This document shows positions 1 to 6,996 of a DNA stretch of 22,061 nucleotides, piece by piece (the first letter of the stretch is position 1; each line of letters starts with the position of its first letter). This DNA is from JACPYG01 sp038063015. Its GTDB lineage: Bacteria > Patescibacteriota > Minisyncoccia > Minisyncoccales > Staskawiczbacteraceae. The stretch is taken from the NCBI GenBank assembly GCA_038063015.1, contig JBBTVX010000013.1, positions 1-22,061 on the forward strand, in the 5' to 3' direction. A program made the translations under genes and the position numbers. Below the pieces are notes generated by a model. The model was not told the origin of the DNA, searched no databases, and worked only from the letters and a program-made list of their open reading frames with translations.

Positions 1-1095
1 TACCAATTTTAAACTCATTCTATGCTCTTTTGGTTCAATCAGCAAAACTTGGAAATCGTATGTCTCGTTGATTTTCAGCTGTTCTTCCATTTTTTCTTTT
101 GAGTCAAATTCAGAAATATGGCAGAGTCCTCTTATTTTCGGCGCAATTTCCACAAAAGCTCCAAAAGCCGAAAATTTAGTCACTTTTCCTTTTATTACAT
201 CGTCTTTTTTATATTGTGTCTCAATTTCTTCCCAGGGATTTTGTTTTAGAGCTTTTAGAGAAAGAAAAACTTGGTTGTTGTTGATGTCTATTATCTGGGC
301 TTTGACAATTTCTCCGACTTTTACAACTTCGGCCGGGTTTTCAACTAATTGCCAGTCCAATTCTGAAATATGAATTAGCCCTTCAATATCAGATTTTTCT
401 GGATCTGTTTCTACGCCATCTATTTTTTCGCTTAAAGGAAATCTTATAAAAACTCCGAAATCAGCGATGCCGGTTATTTCTCCTTCAATAATATCTCCCT
501 TTTTATAATCCCTTATAATTTCTTTTATTTTTTCTTCTGTTTTGGCTTTTTCAGAAAGAATCAGCTTGTTTTCCTGAGCCATTAAATCAAGAATTTTTAC
601 CTCTAAGGTTTTGCCAATAAACTTTTGAAGCTCTTTTAAGATTTTTTGTTTGTCGGCATCAACAACGCGAGGATAATTTTCCGGAGAAAGCTGGGAAACA
701 GGCAAAAAGGCGGCAATATTGTCTAAATTTGTTAAAAGTCCGCCCTTATTAACACCGGTTATTTTAACTGTTAAAATTTCGCCTTTTTCTTTGAGTTCTC
801 TAAGTTTTTGCCAGCTGATTTCTTTCGTAGCGTCTTTTAAAGATAATTCTTTATAGCCATCTTCGTTTTCCAGTTCAACTATTTTAGCATAAATCTTATC
901 GCCTATTTTAAGGCCTTTGATTACGTCTTTCACTTCGTAAAATTCTTTGCCAAAAATTATGCCGGTGCCGGAAGTTCCCAAATCAACAAAAAGAGACGAG
1001 CGGTCCCTGGCCACGACTGTTCCTTCAATCGTTGAACCAACAGTAATGGGAGCCGATGCGTTTTCGGTTTTTTTAATAATATTTTCTTTTACCAT
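1..1095 (-). CDS. rpsA: S1 RNA-binding-domain protein (ribosomal protein S1-like), 3' end outside window
   Basis: An open frame of 365 codons runs from ATG at 1095 off the left edge with no stop. The translation begins MVKENIIKKTENASAPITVG and contains repeated S1 (OB-fold) units at about residues 17-90, 98-185, 198-285 and 298-365. The typical signatures are visible, for example GEITGIADFGVFIRF, GLIHISEL, GKVTKFSAFGAFVEI and GLCHISEF. S1 proteins bind mRNA and help the 30S subunit start translation, which matters in genomes with few Shine-Dalgarno sites. Only one GGAGG is seen upstream, about 33 nt before the ATG, so it probably does not set this start. Transcription appears to start from the minus-strand promoter at 1226-1254, giving a leader of over 100 nt with a GC-rich hairpin. 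A multi-S1 protein other than RpsA is the main alternative. Confidence 0.85.
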   Translation of the reverse strand, partial: MVKENIIKKTENASAPITVGSTIEGTVVARDRSSLFVDLGTSGTGIIFGKEFYEVKDVIKGLKIGDKIYAKIVELENEDGYKELSLKDATKEISWQKLRELKEKGEILTVKITGVNKGGLLTNLDNIAAFLPVSQLSPENYPRVVDADKQKILKELQKFIGKTLEVKILDLMAQENKLILSEKAKTEEKIKEIIRDYKKGDIIEGEITGIADFGVFIRFPLSEKIDGVETDPEKSDIEGLIHISELDWQLVENPAEVVKVGEIVKAQIIDINNNQVFLSLKALKQNPWEEIETQYKKDDVIKGKVTKFSAFGAFVEIAPKIRGLCHISEFDSKEKMEEQLKINETYDFQVLLIEPKEHRMSLKLV

Positions 1096-1170
1096 GTTTT
1101 TAACCAATAAAAAATAACGGTTGTTTTTCCTCCTTTAAACTTGCCCCGAGGAGCAAAGAGATAAAGGGTT

Positions 1171-1206
1171 CTGCTGCCGTTCTGCCCCGCTAAGCGGGGT
1201 CAGCAG
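1171..1206 (-). repeat. GC-rich palindrome in the S1 leader
   Basis: An inner stem CCCCGC-TAA-GCGGGG (1185-1199) sits inside an outer CTGCTG (1171-1176) / CAGCAG (1201-1206) pairing. It would fold in the long leader of the S1 gene. It resembles the other CCCCGC..GCGGGG palindromes of this window and may be one of the dispersed repeats rather than a regulator. Confidence 0.5.
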
Positions 1207-1225
1207 TGTTAAGAATAATATGTTC

Positions 1226-1254
1226 AATATACACGAGACAATTGCAAAGGTCAA
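1226..1254 (-). promoter_or_regulatory. Promoter for the S1-domain gene
   Basis: On the minus strand TTGACC (1249-1254) and TATATT (1226-1231) are separated by exactly 17 bp, close to the sigma-70 consensus. It lies about 130 bp before the S1 start codon. Its -35 end overlaps the likely promoter region of the divergent MBL-fold gene. Confidence 0.55.
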
Positions 1255-1270
1255 TAAGTTATGATAAAAT
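1242..1270 (+). promoter_or_regulatory. Possible promoter for the MBL-fold gene
   Basis: TTGCAA (1242-1247) and TAAAAT (1265-1270) are 17 bp apart, 20 bp before the MBL-fold start codon. The match is moderate in an AT-rich region, so chance is a real possibility. Confidence 0.35.
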
Positions 1271-1290
1271 AGTAAAATATATAAAATCAT

Positions 1291-1965
1291 ATGGCTAAAA
1301 TAACTTGGGCAGGGCAATCCTGTTTTCAAATTTCGGTTTCTAATTCCAGAGACCATTCGGCAGATATTGTTATTGACCCCTTTGACGAAGAAATAGGACT
1401 AAAAGTCCCCAATTTTTCCGCTGATATTTTGCTTGTCACTCATCAGCACCATGACCACAATAATGTAAAAGCCGTAAAGCCCGCCCGCGCAGGCGGGGGA
1501 ACTCCTTTTTTAATAAATGGTCCGGGGGAATATGAAGTAAAAGAGGTTTTTATCCGGGGTGTTCCCGCCTTTCACGACGACTCGGAAGGAAAAGAAAAAG
1601 GGGCGAATACAATTTATACAATTGAGGCAGAGGGCTTAAGATTTTGCCATTTGGGAGATTTGGGGCAAAAGCAGTTAACAGACGAACAGCTTGAAAAAAT
1701 AGGGAATATAGATGTTTTAATGATTCCGGTTGGAGGAGAGTTTACAATCTCTTCGCAAGAAGCCCAAAGAATAGTTTCCCAGATTGAGCCAAGAATTGTA
1801 ATTCCTATGCATTATGAATTGCCTAAATTAAAAATAAAATTGGACGATGTCGGAAAGTTTTTAAAAGCAATGGGTAAAAACTCGGTTGTTCCGCAGGATA
1901 AATTCACTGTGAAATCCAGCGCCTTGCCAAAAGACGGCACAGAAGTGGTGGTTTTACAGCCCTAA
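1291..1965 (+). CDS. MBL-fold metallo-hydrolase (COG2220 / UlaG-like type)
   Basis: This 224-residue protein starts MAKITWAGQSCFQIS, typical of the small UlaG-like metallo-beta-lactamase hydrolases. The metal-binding motif HxHxDH is present as THQHHDH at about residues 50-56, followed by a second metal-ligand region near FCHLGDLGQ (about 118) and a C-terminal IPMHY (about 172). The fold binds two metal ions and acts hydrolytically on phosphoester or lactone-like substrates, but the substrate cannot be told from sequence. Residues 64-71 (KPARAGGG) are encoded by a GC-rich palindrome at 1480-1497 that looks like an in-frame repeat insertion between two motifs. The gene is divergent from the S1 gene and leads a run of plus-strand genes. 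Confidence 0.85.
   Translation: MAKITWAGQSCFQISVSNSRDHSADIVIDPFDEEIGLKVPNFSADILLVTHQHHDHNNVKAVKPARAGGGTPFLINGPGEYEVKEVFIRGVPAFHDDSEGKEKGANTIYTIEAEGLRFCHLGDLGQKQLTDEQLEKIGNIDVLMIPVGGEFTISSQEAQRIVSQIEPRIVIPMHYELPKLKIKLDDVGKFLKAMGKNSVVPQDKFTVKSSALPKDGTEVVVLQP
1480..1497. repeat. In-frame palindrome in the MBL-fold gene
   Basis: CCCGCC-CGCGCA-GGCGGG forms a perfect 6-bp stem inside the coding frame, giving PARAGG. It is far more GC-rich than its surroundings and related in form to the palindromes at 1185-1199 and 19001-19017. Confidence 0.6.
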
Positions 1966-2012
1966 TAAAATCAAAAATCAAAAATTTTAATATTTTATAT
2001 TTAATATTTGAT
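1966..2012. repeat. AT-rich low-complexity spacer
   Basis: The gap between the MBL-fold gene and the next gene is filled with repeats of the form AAAATCAAAAATCAAAAATT followed by TTTAATATTT units. A similar AAATCCAAAAATCAAAA-type tract lies inside tsaD (12056-12123, read on the minus strand), which suggests a dispersed repeat family. Composition bias alone could produce some of this resemblance. Confidence 0.35.
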
Positions 2013-2020
2013 ATGTTTTT

Positions 2021-2611
2021 ATGAGTTTCAGGGAATTTATATTAAAATTGCAAGGTTTGCCCGATAAGCGCAAAAAGATTATAATGTGGATAATTGTTGC
2101 TGTTTTGGGAATTATAATGGTATTTTTTTGGTTTGATTCCGCGGCAAAAAGAGTTTCAAAATTAGGAGAAGGGCTTAAAAAAATTGAACTGCCCCAAATT
2201 GAAAATCAAATTCCAGATGTAAAAACAGAGAAAAAAGACGAAACCGCCGATTGGAAAACATACACAGATGACGAATATGGATTTGAGTTTAAGTATCCAG
2301 CAGATTATTCTGTAATAGTACCGGGCGATTCTCAATATGAGCAAGGCGGTTCCCAATGGACAGTTTTTTCAGATAAATCAAAAGGAGGTTTTGTGTTTAA
2401 CACAATGAAAACCAGCGATTTAAATATCGACAGTAACCAAATAATAGGAACTACAAATATTGGCGGCGTTGAGGGAGAAATAATAATTTCCAAAGGCGCA
2501 TGTTACGACATTTTTGTTGAGAAAGGAAAAATAACATTTATTTTTACCGATTGCCAGAAAGATAAAACAGTTTTTAATCAAATACTCTCTACTTTTAAGT
2601 TTATAAAATAA
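2021..2611 (+). CDS. Membrane-anchored protein with PsbP-like region
   Basis: The 196-residue product has a charged N-terminus, one transmembrane segment at about residues 19-38 (IIMWIIVAVLGIIMVFFWF), a polar linker, and an extracellular part beginning DWKTYTDDEYGFEFKYPADY. That motif is typical of PsbP-like domains in small-genome bacteria and recurs in the 17231-18730 protein here. The predicted topology is N-terminus in the cytoplasm and domain outside. Two cysteines in the C-terminal part (SKGACYDIF, FTDCQKD) could form a disulfide. The molecular function is unknown. It sits 55 bp after the MBL-fold gene and 8 bp before the nucleotidyltransferase. Confidence 0.75.
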   Translation: MSFREFILKLQGLPDKRKKIIMWIIVAVLGIIMVFFWFDSAAKRVSKLGEGLKKIELPQIENQIPDVKTEKKDETADWKTYTDDEYGFEFKYPADYSVIVPGDSQYEQGGSQWTVFSDKSKGGFVFNTMKTSDLNIDSNQIIGTTNIGGVEGEIIISKGACYDIFVEKGKITFIFTDCQKDKTVFNQILSTFKFIK

Positions 2612-2619
2612 ATTTTACT

Positions 2620-2904
2620 ATGAGCATTGAAGAAATTAAAAATAAAATAAGTCCGATATTAAGGAAAAATGGCGTTAAAAAAGCCGCGATTTTTGGGTCT
2701 TATGCAAGTGGCGAGCAAACAAAGAAAAGCGACATTGACATTTTAATAAAATATAAATATGACGATAAAAGCTATTTTGATCTTATTGGTCTGCAACTTG
2801 AATTAGAAAAAATACTTAAAAAAAAAGTAGATTTATTAACCTATGGCTCTGTTCATAGAAGATTAAAAAAAGAGATTTTTGGTAGTAAAAAAGAAATTCT
2901 ATGA
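2620..2904 (+). CDS. mntA: MntA-type minimal nucleotidyltransferase (antitoxin family)
   Basis: This 94-residue protein is a minimal nucleotidyltransferase. The signature GSx10DxD is exact, GSYASGEQTKKSDIDILIKY at residues 27-46, with a third-strand acidic candidate in KKVDLL near residue 69. In MntA-HepT modules the enzyme AMPylates the HepT HEPN toxin and neutralises it. The usual arrangement is an overlapping downstream hepT; here the stop codon overlaps an ATG (ATGA, 2901-2904) that opens only a 27-codon frame resembling the HepT N-terminus. The gene therefore looks like an orphan antitoxin. Whether it still acts on another HEPN protein, or only persists as part of the gyrA operon, cannot be told. 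Confidence 0.85.
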   Translation: MSIEEIKNKISPILRKNGVKKAAIFGSYASGEQTKKSDIDILIKYKYDDKSYFDLIGLQLELEKILKKKVDLLTYGSVHRRLKKEIFGSKKEIL

Positions 2905-2984
2905 AAAAAGATGTCAACATTTTTCTTTTGCATATTTTTGACAACATATTAATAATTAAAAATAAACAAATTAGTTTAGAATGA
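2901..2984 (+). pseudogene. HepT (HEPN/DUF86) toxin remnant, first 27 codons only
   Basis: A short frame starts at the ATG overlapping the mntA stop and ends at TGA 2982-2984, which overlaps the gyrA ATG (2981). The peptide MKKDVNIFLLHIFDNILIIK has the spacing of a HepT first helix, where family members read roughly D..xFLxHIL(E/D)xIxxI. A full HepT is over 100 residues and carries the RNase RxxxxH motif; none of that remains. The frame gives an ATGA chain mntA-remnant-gyrA and so could now serve as a translational link to gyrA. The alternative is that this 80-bp stretch is simply the gyrA leader, since TTGACA at 2938-2943 could be a -35 box. Confidence 0.6.
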
Positions 2985-5512
2985 CAGATAAAGAAGAACA
3001 GAAATCAATAAGCATAGGGAGGGTAAACAAAAGAGAGATTGTAACTGAATTAAAAGAATCATACATTGATTATGCAATGTCGGTTATTGTGGCTCGCGCT
3101 CTGCCCGATGTAAGAGACGGATTAAAACCGGTCCACCGCAGAATTTTATTCGCTATGCACGGTATGGGACTAACTCATGGCGCCAAGTTTAGAAAGTCTG
3201 CCGCCGTAACCGGAGAAGTTCTTGGAAAATATCATCCGCACGGGGATATAGCAGTTTATGATTCTATGGTAAGAATGGCGCAAGATTTTTCTTTGAGATA
3301 TCCTCTGATTGACCCCCAGGGAAATTTTGGTTCAATTGACAACGACCCGGCTGCCGCCCAGCGTTATACAGAATGTCGCCTTTCTCAAATCGGAGAAGAA
3401 ACGTTGAAAGATATTGAAAAAGACACGGTTAATTTTATTGATAATTATGACGGCACAAGGCAAGAACCAATTGTCTTGCCTTCTCCTTTGCCTCAGTTGC
3501 TTTTAAACGGTTCTTTGGGTATTGCGGTTGGCATGACAACCAATATCCCTCCTCATAATTTATCTGAAGTGATAGATGCTTCAATTTATTTATTAGACCA
3601 TCCCAAAGCCGAAACTCCGGATTTATTCCAGTTTATTCAGGGTCCGGATTTTCCCACAGGGGGGATGATTTATGACCAAAAAGAGATAATTTCGGCTTAC
3701 TCACAAGGCAAAGGAGCCATTATAATGAGAGGAAAGGCAGATGTCGTGGAAAAAAAGGACGGCTCGGAGCAAATTATAATTACTGAAATCCCCTACCAAG
3801 TTTCTAAAGCCGATATGGTGGAACAAATGGCAAATTTAGTTTCGGAAAAAAAGATTGAGGGCATAAGGGATATTAAAGATTTATCAGATAGAGAAGGAAT
3901 GAGAGTTGTTATTGATATTAAAAAAGGGTTTCAACCTCAAAGAATTTTAAACAGAATTTATAAATTTACCAACCTTCAAAAAACATTTCATTTGAATATG
4001 CTGGCCCTGGTTGACGGCATTCAGCCCAAAACCCTGGCTCTTTCAGATGTTCTTTCTTACTTTATTGCCCACAGAAAAGAAGTGGTGACAAGAAGATTAA
4101 AGTACGACTTGGAGAAAGCCAAAGAAAGGGCGCATATCTTAGAGGGTTTGGTTATTGCTTTGAAAAATATTGACGCTGTGATTGCCGTAATTAAAAAGTC
4201 AGCCGACAAAGAAGAAGCAAAAATTAATTTAATTAAAAAATTCAAACTCAGCGAAAGGCAGGCGGTGGCTATATTGGAAATGCGACTGCAAACATTGGCC
4301 GGCCTTGAAAGAAAAAAAATAGAAGACGAATTAAAAGAGATTTTAAACAAAATTAAAGAGCTTGCGGCAATTTTAAAGGATGCGGAAAAATTAAAAGATA
4401 TTATTAAAAAAGAATTTCAAGAGCTGAAAGAAAAATACGGAGACAAGAGAAGAACAAAAGTTATAAAACAAAAATTAGGGGAGATTACGGAAATTGATTT
4501 GGTTCCCTTAGAAGAAACAATCGTTACGCTGACCACCGGCGGATATATTAAAAGAATTAATCCGGCCACTTATAAAATTCAAAAACGCGGGGGGAAAGGA
4601 ATTATGGGAATGAAAACTATGAGCGACGATATAGTTGAACATTTTCTTTGCGCTTCAACTCACGACAATCTGCTTTTCTTTACCGACTCCGGAAAAGTTT
4701 TTCAAACGCAAGTTTATGAAATACCAGAGGGCACCAGAGTTGCCCGCGGCAGGGGCCTTTTAAATTTTTTGGAATTATCAACGGAAGAAAAAGTTTTATC
4801 ATTGGTTCCGATGGAAAAAGACGGGCAGGCAAAATATTTGGTAATGGTCACAAAAAATGGAAGAATAAAGAAAACCAGCCTGGATGAATTTGACAATGTA
4901 AGAAAGAGCGGGATTATATCAATAAAACTGGAAAAAGGCGATTTATTGAAAAAAGTGGTGAAAACCACCGGCGAAGACGATATAATTTTGGCGACGAAAA
5001 ACGGCATTGCCATCAGGTTTAAAGAAAAAGACATAAGGCCAATGGGCCGAGCCGCGGCCGGAGTAAAGGGAATAAGGCTTAAAAAGGGCGATGAAGTTAT
5101 CGGAATGGATGTGATAGGGAAAAATCCCGAGATTGACGAAAAAATCCCGACCGAAAGTCGAGGATCCTCGAAAGCTATCGGGACTAAAAAGCCGGCAAAG
5201 CGGTATTTATTGGTGGTTATGGAAAACGGATATGGCAAAAGAACGGAAATATCTCAGTACAGGCTTCAGGGCAGGGGCGGGTCTGGAATAAAAACAGCCA
5301 AAATAACAAGCAAAACAGGTCCGATAGTTTTGTCTTCCATTGTGGAAGACATAATAGAAGAAGAAGATTTAATTGTTATTTCTCAAAAAGGGCAGGTGAT
5401 AAGAACCAGTGTAAAGTCCGTTTCTTTGCTTGGCAGAGCTACTCAGGGAGTTAGAATAATGAGAATGGAAACCGGGGATAAAGTTGCCTCGGGCGCTTGC
5501 TTAAAAGATTAA
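2981..5512 (+). CDS. gyrA: DNA gyrase subunit A
   Basis: The 843-residue product has the full GyrA plan. The winged-helix/tower domain includes ARALPDVRDGLKPVHRRIL and the active-site tyrosine in QRYTE (Tyr129). A coiled-coil region spans about residues 370-480, and a C-terminal beta-pinwheel starts near 500. The GyrA box is present as QKRGGKGIMGMKT (about residue 532), favouring gyrase over topoisomerase IV. With GyrB it introduces negative supercoils. The quinolone-determining segment reads HPHGDIAVYD, so the usual Ser/Thr (E. coli Ser83) is Ile90. Residues about 722-735 are encoded by a palindromic repeat. The ATG overlaps the stop of the HepT remnant. The length is slightly below the 875 residues of E. 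coli GyrA. Confidence 0.96.
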   Translation: MTDKEEQKSISIGRVNKREIVTELKESYIDYAMSVIVARALPDVRDGLKPVHRRILFAMHGMGLTHGAKFRKSAAVTGEVLGKYHPHGDIAVYDSMVRMAQDFSLRYPLIDPQGNFGSIDNDPAAAQRYTECRLSQIGEETLKDIEKDTVNFIDNYDGTRQEPIVLPSPLPQLLLNGSLGIAVGMTTNIPPHNLSEVIDASIYLLDHPKAETPDLFQFIQGPDFPTGGMIYDQKEIISAYSQGKGAIIMRGKADVVEKKDGSEQIIITEIPYQVSKADMVEQMANLVSEKKIEGIRDIKDLSDREGMRVVIDIKKGFQPQRILNRIYKFTNLQKTFHLNMLALVDGIQPKTLALSDVLSYFIAHRKEVVTRRLKYDLEKAKERAHILEGLVIALKNIDAVIAVIKKSADKEEAKINLIKKFKLSERQAVAILEMRLQTLAGLERKKIEDELKEILNKIKELAAILKDAEKLKDIIKKEFQELKEKYGDKRRTKVIKQKLGEITEIDLVPLEETIVTLTTGGYIKRINPATYKIQKRGGKGIMGMKTMSDDIVEHFLCASTHDNLLFFTDSGKVFQTQVYEIPEGTRVARGRGLLNFLELSTEEKVLSLVPMEKDGQAKYLVMVTKNGRIKKTSLDEFDNVRKSGIISIKLEKGDLLKKVVKTTGEDDIILATKNGIAIRFKEKDIRPMGRAAAGVKGIRLKKGDEVIGMDVIGKNPEIDEKIPTESRGSSKAIGTKKPAKRYLLVVMENGYGKRTEISQYRLQGRGGSGIKTAKITSKTGPIVLSSIVEDIIEEEDLIVISQKGQVIRTSVKSVSLLGRATQGVRIMRMETGDKVASGACLKD
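5145..5183. repeat. In-frame palindromic element in gyrA
   Basis: TCCCGA (5145-5150) and TCGGGA (5178-5183) enclose the perfect 14-nt palindrome TCGAGGATCCTCGA (5158-5171). It is read in frame as PTESRGSSKAIG in the C-terminal pinwheel. Its position in a loop between blades (inferred) would explain why gyrase tolerates it. Confidence 0.6.
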
Positions 5513-5532
5513 ATTTTTGGTACAATGCAAGT

Positions 5533-6057
5533 ATGGAAGGTTTTTTAAGCCCGGAAGAAATTTTAAACGAGCTTGATTTAAAAGACAATATGACGGCCGT
5601 TGAATTCGGTTGCGGCGCCGGAGCTTTTGCTCTTGCTTTGGCAAAACAATTAAAACAGGGCAGGGTGTATGGGCTGGACGTTCAAGAAGAAAAAATATCA
5701 GCGTTAAAAAATAAAACGTTGCTGGAAAAACTGAAAAATGTTTTTGCGATTCATTGCGACCTGGAATCAGAAGGCGGCTCTACTCTTCATAAAAATTCCG
5801 CAGACATTGTTTTAATCCCCAATGTCTTATTCCAGGCAGAAAATAAATATGCTATAATAAAAGAAAGTGAAAGAATTTTAAAACAAGGAGGCCAGCTTTT
5901 AATTATTGATTGGCAAAAATCATCTTTGTTGGCGCCAAATCAAGGGACTATTTCTTCCGATGAAATAAAAAAAATAACAGAAAGCGCCGAGCTTGTTTTT
6001 AAAAAAGAATTTTCAGCCGGCGAACATCATTTCGCCTTGTTATTTAATAAAATATAA
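5533..6057 (+). CDS. Class I SAM-dependent methyltransferase
   Basis: The protein has 174 residues if the ATG at 5533 (MEGFLSPEEILNEL) is used. An in-frame TTG at 5497 would overlap gyrA and adds an unconvincing MLKRLNFWYNAS. Motif I of the Rossmann-like fold is clear as VEFGCGAGAFALALA (about residues 21-35), followed by the acidic residue ending strand 2 in VYGLDVQEE. The motif IV region reads ADIVLIPNVLF and the post-motif region LKQGGQLLIIDW. It belongs with the UbiE/arsenite-type small methyltransferases; the substrate is unknown. It begins 20 bp after gyrA, so co-transcription is likely. Confidence 0.8.
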   Translation: MEGFLSPEEILNELDLKDNMTAVEFGCGAGAFALALAKQLKQGRVYGLDVQEEKISALKNKTLLEKLKNVFAIHCDLESEGGSTLHKNSADIVLIPNVLFQAENKYAIIKESERILKQGGQLLIIDWQKSSLLAPNQGTISSDEIKKITESAELVFKKEFSAGEHHFALLFNKI

Positions 6058-6067
6058 TATAAAATTA

Positions 6068-6403
6068 ATGGCAATAAAGAAAGTTTTTTTCTATTCAATA
6101 ATATTTGCAAGCATTCTAACGATGACTGGGCCGGTAGGCGCCATTGTGTTAGAAAATCCATTAACTGGAGTTAACAATTTTACGGATCTTTTAACTAACA
6201 TTTTTAACGCAGCAGCAGGCATAATAGGCGTTTTGGGTACTTTAATGATTGCAATATCAGGTTTTATTTTTATGACATCGGCTGGAAGCCTGGAAAAAGT
6301 GACAAAAGCTAAAACAGCTTTTCTTTACGCTATAATAGGAATGTTGATTGCCTTATTATCAAGCGGAATAGCAGCAACTATAAAATCAGTTATGATGCCG
6401 TGA
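6068..6403 (+). CDS. VirB2/TrbC-like pilin family protein
   Basis: The 111-residue protein starts at ATG 6068 (MAIKKVFFYS). It has an N-terminal signal-like helix ending near PVGAIV and two further hydrophobic helices, about residues 45-68 (AAAGIIGVLGTLMIAISGFIF) and 84-105. They are separated by a short polar loop, SAGSLEKVTKAKTA. This is the plan of type IV secretion pilins (VirB2/TrbC, T4SS_pilin). It is paralogous to the next gene: the loop and second helix align as SAGSLEKVTKAKTAFLYAI versus SASGDADKVKTGRQTILYAV. No other secretion genes are in view, so a role in surface appendages is inferred from family only. Confidence 0.7.
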   Translation: MAIKKVFFYSIIFASILTMTGPVGAIVLENPLTGVNNFTDLLTNIFNAAAGIIGVLGTLMIAISGFIFMTSAGSLEKVTKAKTAFLYAIIGMLIALLSSGIAATIKSVMMP

Positions 6404-6463
6404 GCGGCAGTTGTTAAAATAACAAAAGGTCGGTTTTAATATAGATAATATAAAATTAAAAAA

Positions 6464-6775
6464 ATGAAAAATCAAAAAATTATAGTATCTTTATTTTTTG
6501 TTAGTTTATTATCGTTTCCCTTAATTTCTGTGGCCGCGTCATTAGATCCTTCATTGATAACAGCATTGAATGGTGTTGTCTCCATACTTACACTTATTGT
6601 CTCATTTATCTGCACGATAATGATTATTGTGGGAGGTATCATGATATTGTCAGCATCAGGGGATGCAGACAAGGTAAAGACAGGGAGACAGACCATTTTA
6701 TATGCCGTGGTAGGATTTGTGATAGTGTTGATAGCTAATGGTATAATGCTTACAGTAAAAAGTATAGCTCCTTAA
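6464..6775 (+). CDS. VirB2/TrbC-like pilin family protein, tandem paralogue
   Basis: This 103-residue protein has a cleavable-looking signal peptide (MKNQKIIVSLFFVSLLSFPL, then SVAAS). Two hydrophobic helices at about residues 37-60 and 78-100 flank the polar loop SGDADKVKTGRQT. It shares its topology and loop pattern with the gene at 6068-6403, which points to a local duplication. A GC-rich hairpin (6813-6838) follows. Pilin-like function is inferred from architecture; neither copy has a distinctive catalytic motif. Confidence 0.7.
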   Translation: MKNQKIIVSLFFVSLLSFPLISVAASLDPSLITALNGVVSILTLIVSFICTIMIIVGGIMILSASGDADKVKTGRQTILYAVVGFVIVLIANGIMLTVKSIAP

Positions 6776-6812
6776 TACTTACAGCAAAAGTTAACTTAAT
6801 AACCTTATTATA

Positions 6813-6838
6813 TACCCGCGCTTTTATTGGCGCGGGTA
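6813..6838 (+). terminator. Hairpin after the pilin-like pair
   Basis: TACCCGCGC (6813-6821) pairs with GCGCGGGTA (6830-6838) around an 8-nt loop. The following sequence (ttatgttataaaa) has only a weak T-tract, so termination is likely but not textbook. It lies 20 bp before tRNA-Leu. Confidence 0.55.
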
Positions 6839-6858
6839 TTATGTTATAAAATGAATAT

Positions 6859-6944
6859 GCGGGTATGGCGGAACAGCAGACGCGCCAGGCTTAGGACCTG
6901 GTGGGAGTAATCTCGTGGGGGTGCAAATCCTCCTACCCGCACCA
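6859..6944 (+). tRNA. tRNA-Leu (anticodon TAG)
   Basis: The acceptor GCGGGTA (6859-6865) pairs with TACCCGC (6934-6940), followed by discriminator A and an encoded CCA (6942-6944). The anticodon arm CCAGG-CTTAGGA-CCTGG gives anticodon TAG, reading CTA/CTN leucine codons. A long variable arm (TGGGAGTAATCTCGTG region) is as expected for class II tRNA-Leu. The T-arm contains the expected TGCAAAT loop sequence. Confidence 0.95.
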
Positions 6945-6950
6945 ATAAAA

Positions 6951-6988
6951 AACAATACCCGGCGTTCCACGCCGGGTATTGTTTTTTT
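6951..6988. terminator. Bidirectional terminator between tRNA-Leu and hsp20
   Basis: A perfect 14-bp stem (AACAATACCCGGCG / CGCCGGGTATTGTT) with loop TTCCA is followed by a T run on the plus strand. It is preceded by an A-rich run that becomes T-rich on the minus strand. It can end tRNA-Leu transcription in one direction and the valS-prsW-hsp20 unit in the other. Confidence 0.85.
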
Positions 6989-6996
6989 GTTTTTTA

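Noticed and set aside
68..373. Plus-strand frame of 101 codons
   Set aside because: It is antisense to the S1-domain gene, whose own frame is open over the whole 1-1095 interval and shows repeated S1 motifs.
4714..5238. 174-codon minus-strand frame inside gyrA
   Set aside because: It is antisense to the conserved GyrA C-terminal domain and lacks any recognisable motif.
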